NCBI GenBank assembly: GCA_012295275.1
Contig: CM022679.1
Span: forward strand, 6,239,157-6,303,156
From: Chrysomallon squamiferum
Taxonomy: Eukaryota; Mollusca; Gastropoda; Neomphalida; Peltospiridae
Direction: 5' to 3'
DNA: 64,000 nucleotides
The notes under the pieces were generated by a model, which saw only the letters and a program-made list of their open reading frames with translations, did not search any database and was not told where the DNA came from. Position 1 is the stretch's first letter; each line of letters starts with the position of its first letter. Of the stretch, positions 63,219-64,000 are shown one piece after another. The translations under genes and the position numbers were made by a program.

Positions 63219-63851
63219 TATGTACAATATAACTCTAACTAAAATATTGAATTATACATGTTGTCTTCATAATGTTCATCCAAATCAAATATGTATGTTA
63301 TTATAAGTACTACAACAAACTAAATATTACTTTATTTTCAGGACTTCCTCATCGAATGAGATATAAGACATTCAAGAACAGATACAAACTGTTTCTACCA
63401 CATGACTACATGAACAGAGTGGAATGTTTGCAGGAAGAATGCAAAGTAAAAATCTGTTCTTTATTTCACAATTTCATCTCAAGATTATAAAACAATTCAA
63501 ACAAAATTAGTATTAATAGAAACCAACATAAAAGGTGTTAAAAAGAACTCTTTAACACTATCTAAAGCATTGCATGTCGCTAATGACAATTACAGCCACA
63601 GTGACAGTTGTTTGATAACAGATTGTTTAGATATAAAAAGATGATTGTTTGCACAAAAGTTTTTTTTTTTTTTTTTTAAAGTTTTTGGCTTTTGTTTTAT
63701 TTAGAAACAAATTGATTTTTATAATTAGTTAATAATTTTGTTTATGATTTTATAAGGCCATTCTGAGCAGTTTTCTGAGAGCAATGGACAACAGTAAACT
63801 ACCTTACATCAGCACACAGTGGACACTGGGCAAAAAACACATTTTTTATAG
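55447..63851 (+). CDS. dachs: Dachs-like unconventional myosin, motor domain (partial; gene continues past the window)
   Basis: Eighteen phase-matched exons give 730 residues of a myosin motor. Landmarks: YTRVDDLTHL start; LVSVNPFH; P-loop GESGSGKT (92-99); switch I region NTESTRV (143-149); KNYHIFYQML; VLLLGNVEF; TRDALAQALYYRTM; switch II DLFGIE (406-411); QLEQLCINLCAETMQNFYN; HFAGRVVYDASDFLQTNKD; FVRCIKSND; and a relay-to-converter end at LPYISTQWTLGKKHIFYR. The pattern, with AGGG after the P-loop helix, N-x-E-S-(S/T)-R in switch I and NNTRDALA.ALYYRT, matches insect Dachs (class XX), a cortical myosin acting below the protocadherin Fat in Hippo growth control and planar polarity. Class assignment is from remembered family patterns. 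Stop, neck and tail are outside the window. Confidence 0.82.
55975..56138 (+). CDS. dachs: Dachs-like myosin exon 2
   Basis: Encodes TKLGAGLVSVNPFHHCQGTK and a helix ending GHSQVVLV; donor gtgagc. The LVSVNPF strand is the standard myosin G-x-x-L-V-A-V-N-P-Y block. Confidence 0.9.
56596..56770 (+). CDS. dachs: Dachs-like myosin exon 3: P-loop and switch I start
   Basis: Encodes SGESGSGKTYCALQLLRHLF (intact P-loop), DEAGGGTQADIFKHVSATMT, and a segment ending ANTESTRV. Canonical switch I would read N-x-N-S-S-R-F; here Glu replaces the second Asn and Val the Phe. Donor gtaaga. Confidence 0.93.
56943..57017 (+). CDS. dachs: Dachs-like myosin exon 4
   Basis: 25 codons: GMYIENLTSDCVIYRTKIHC then LFVDQ; donor gtaaga. 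Confidence 0.9.
57273..57357 (+). CDS. dachs: Dachs-like myosin exon 5
   Basis: GRVSSVPRGEKNYHIFYQML then AGLSNDEK, the (R/E)-x-N-(Y/F)-H-(I/V)-F-Y-Q-(M/L)-L myosin helix. Donor gtaatt. Confidence 0.92.
57497..57528. repeat. (CA)n microsatellite
   Basis: CA run in a myosin intron. Confidence 0.9.
57765..57871 (+). CDS. dachs: Dachs-like myosin exon 6
   Basis: KFHLRGYSIHNLRYLSCGLL then QTNETEDKQRFEAWK; upper 50 kDa region. Donor gtagga. Confidence 0.9.
58473..58599 (+). CDS. dachs: Dachs-like myosin exon 7
   Basis: TSLNKLGIPVADVLRVLSAV, LLLGNVEFVEGAGLELDVVG, NN; holds the (I/V)-L-x-LGN-(V/I)-x-F myosin block. Donor gtacag. Confidence 0.92.
59085..59203 (+). CDS. dachs: Dachs-like myosin exon 8
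   Basis: IKAVAALLGISGVSLYRGFT then MRTRHAHGHISRTITDAQS; the A.LLG...L..GLT.R block. Donor gtaata. Confidence 0.88.
59642..59798 (+). CDS. dachs: Dachs-like myosin exon 9
   Basis: ANNTRDALAQALYYRTMSTV, IKRLNSLRRPTSDLTISLES, then a Ser-rich loop 1-like linker. Donor gtgagt. Confidence 0.92.
60152..60276 (+). CDS. dachs: Dachs-like myosin exon 10: switch II
   Basis: A Ser/Asp-rich linker then GRKFSDGFVGILDLFGIELA E. Switch II reads D-L-F-G-I-E, keeping Asp, Gly and Glu of DIxGFE. Donor gtaaag. Confidence 0.92.
60394..60567 (+). CDS. dachs: Dachs-like myosin exon 11
   Basis: VNQLEQLCINLCAETMQNFY, NIHVFRGPVDALHEEGIQLE, IDVNFFDNTPIIELISSE; relay helix with F-E-Q-L-C-I-N family pattern. Donor gtaaag. 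Confidence 0.93.
60994..61097 (+). CDS. dachs: Dachs-like myosin exon 12
   Basis: GNGILSILEYESAKPRSTVN then EFAQQIRANHRINN; the G(I/L)L.(I/M)L(D/E)E region. Donor gtaagt. Confidence 0.88.
61368..61567 (+). CDS. dachs: Dachs-like myosin exon 13
   Basis: FFEPLPKVDRLFGIRHFAGR, VVYDASDFLQTNKDQIVDDI, VAVFSKQNCNFGFASYLFAK. It contains the HFAG-x-V-x-Y signature. Donor gtaggt. Confidence 0.93.
61867..61933 (+). CDS. dachs: Dachs-like myosin exon 14: loop 2 region
   Basis: NYQGPKGVKYRILPTFHQDS S, a short surface-loop exon at the actin-interface position. Donor gtttgt. Confidence 0.8.
62191..62296 (+). CDS. dachs: Dachs-like myosin exon 15
   Basis: VEESRGSLCHDFQLRLDNLL then KTISHAKPHFVRCIK, the FVRCIKPN block of myosins. 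Donor gtaaat. Confidence 0.92.
62912..63011 (+). CDS. dachs: Dachs-like myosin exon 16
   Basis: SNDDGEMDSFVSEAVIQQLR then SLQVLESVQLMAG, the V..QLR...VLE.V helix before the converter. Donor gtatgt. Confidence 0.92.
63182..63217. repeat. (GT)n microsatellite
   Basis: GT run in the intron before exon 63342. Confidence 0.9.
63342..63445 (+). CDS. dachs: Dachs-like myosin exon 17
   Basis: GLPHRMRYKTFKNRYKLFLP then HDYMNRVECLQEECK; P-x-R-x-x-(F/Y)-x-x-F-x-x-R-Y converter entry. Donor gtaaaa is weak. Confidence 0.9.
63757..63851 (+). CDS. dachs: Dachs-like myosin exon 18: converter end
   Basis: AILSSFLRAMDNSKLPYIST then QWTLGKKHIFYR; the (G)K-x-x-(V/I)-F-(L/Y)-R end of the converter. Donor gttaga; two bases carry over, so another exon must follow outside the window. 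Confidence 0.88.
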
Positions 63852-64000
63852 GTTAGAATATGTTTTAATTGTATTATACACTTTTCATTATTTACTTATT
63901 TATTTTATTCTATTTTTTATTTTTATTTTTTTTTTTTTTAAACATTCTGATTATTATTATTTTTTTTTTTTTTTGTTATTTACTAATATTTTTATTTATT

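Overview
The window is intron-rich, AT-rich animal DNA full of microsatellites (long GA/CT, CA, TTA and ATTTT tracts). Gene content and style fit a mollusc or another spiralian invertebrate: a LIM-less Zasp/ALP-type PDZ muscle protein, a dachs-type myosin (known to me from invertebrates) and a mitochondrial acyl-CoA dehydrogenase, all split into many small exons. The exact species cannot be read from the sequence. I assembled three protein-coding genes by joining exons with matching splice phase and family-like protein sequence.

Layout: (1) bases 1-8068, non-coding upstream DNA with possible leader exons; (2) about 8.1-37.8 kb, + strand, a complete Zasp/ALP-like PDZ gene (about 1033 aa) with a 13 kb intron, one giant 1750-base low-complexity exon and a tail of repeated small exons; its 3' UTR probably runs to about 40.5 kb; (3) 49.3-42.5 kb, - strand, a complete isovaleryl-CoA dehydrogenase gene (IVD, about 422 aa) converging on gene 1; (4) 55.4 kb to the right edge, + strand, the motor domain of a dachs-like unconventional myosin (730 aa seen, the rest lies outside), head-to-head with IVD across about 6 kb.

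The most notable observation is a pair of 94-base, mutually exclusive-looking exons in IVD (44877-44970 and 45416-45509). Each encodes the segment with the catalytic Glu. Both have intact splice sites and identical phase, and including both would shift the frame. They are nearly identical up to the catalytic Glu-Arg and diverge right after it, in the helix expected to line the acyl pocket. This suggests one gene making two acyl-CoA dehydrogenases with different substrate preference.

Second is the tail of the PDZ gene: four consecutive exons each carry one copy of a Ser-Phe-x-x-Leu-Gln type motif. Three of these exons are symmetric phase 1-1 cassettes, which indicates exon duplication and possible modular splicing. 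The gene also has candidate alternative first exons, one of which would remove the PDZ domain. IVD exon 1 carries an apparent one-base frameshift in a homopolymer, which could be an assembly error or a real lesion.

The three genes have no evident shared pathway: a sarcomere/cytoskeleton adaptor, leucine catabolism in mitochondria, and a cortical myosin of the Fat/Hippo growth pathway. Their adjacency is probably ordinary genomic neighbourhood.
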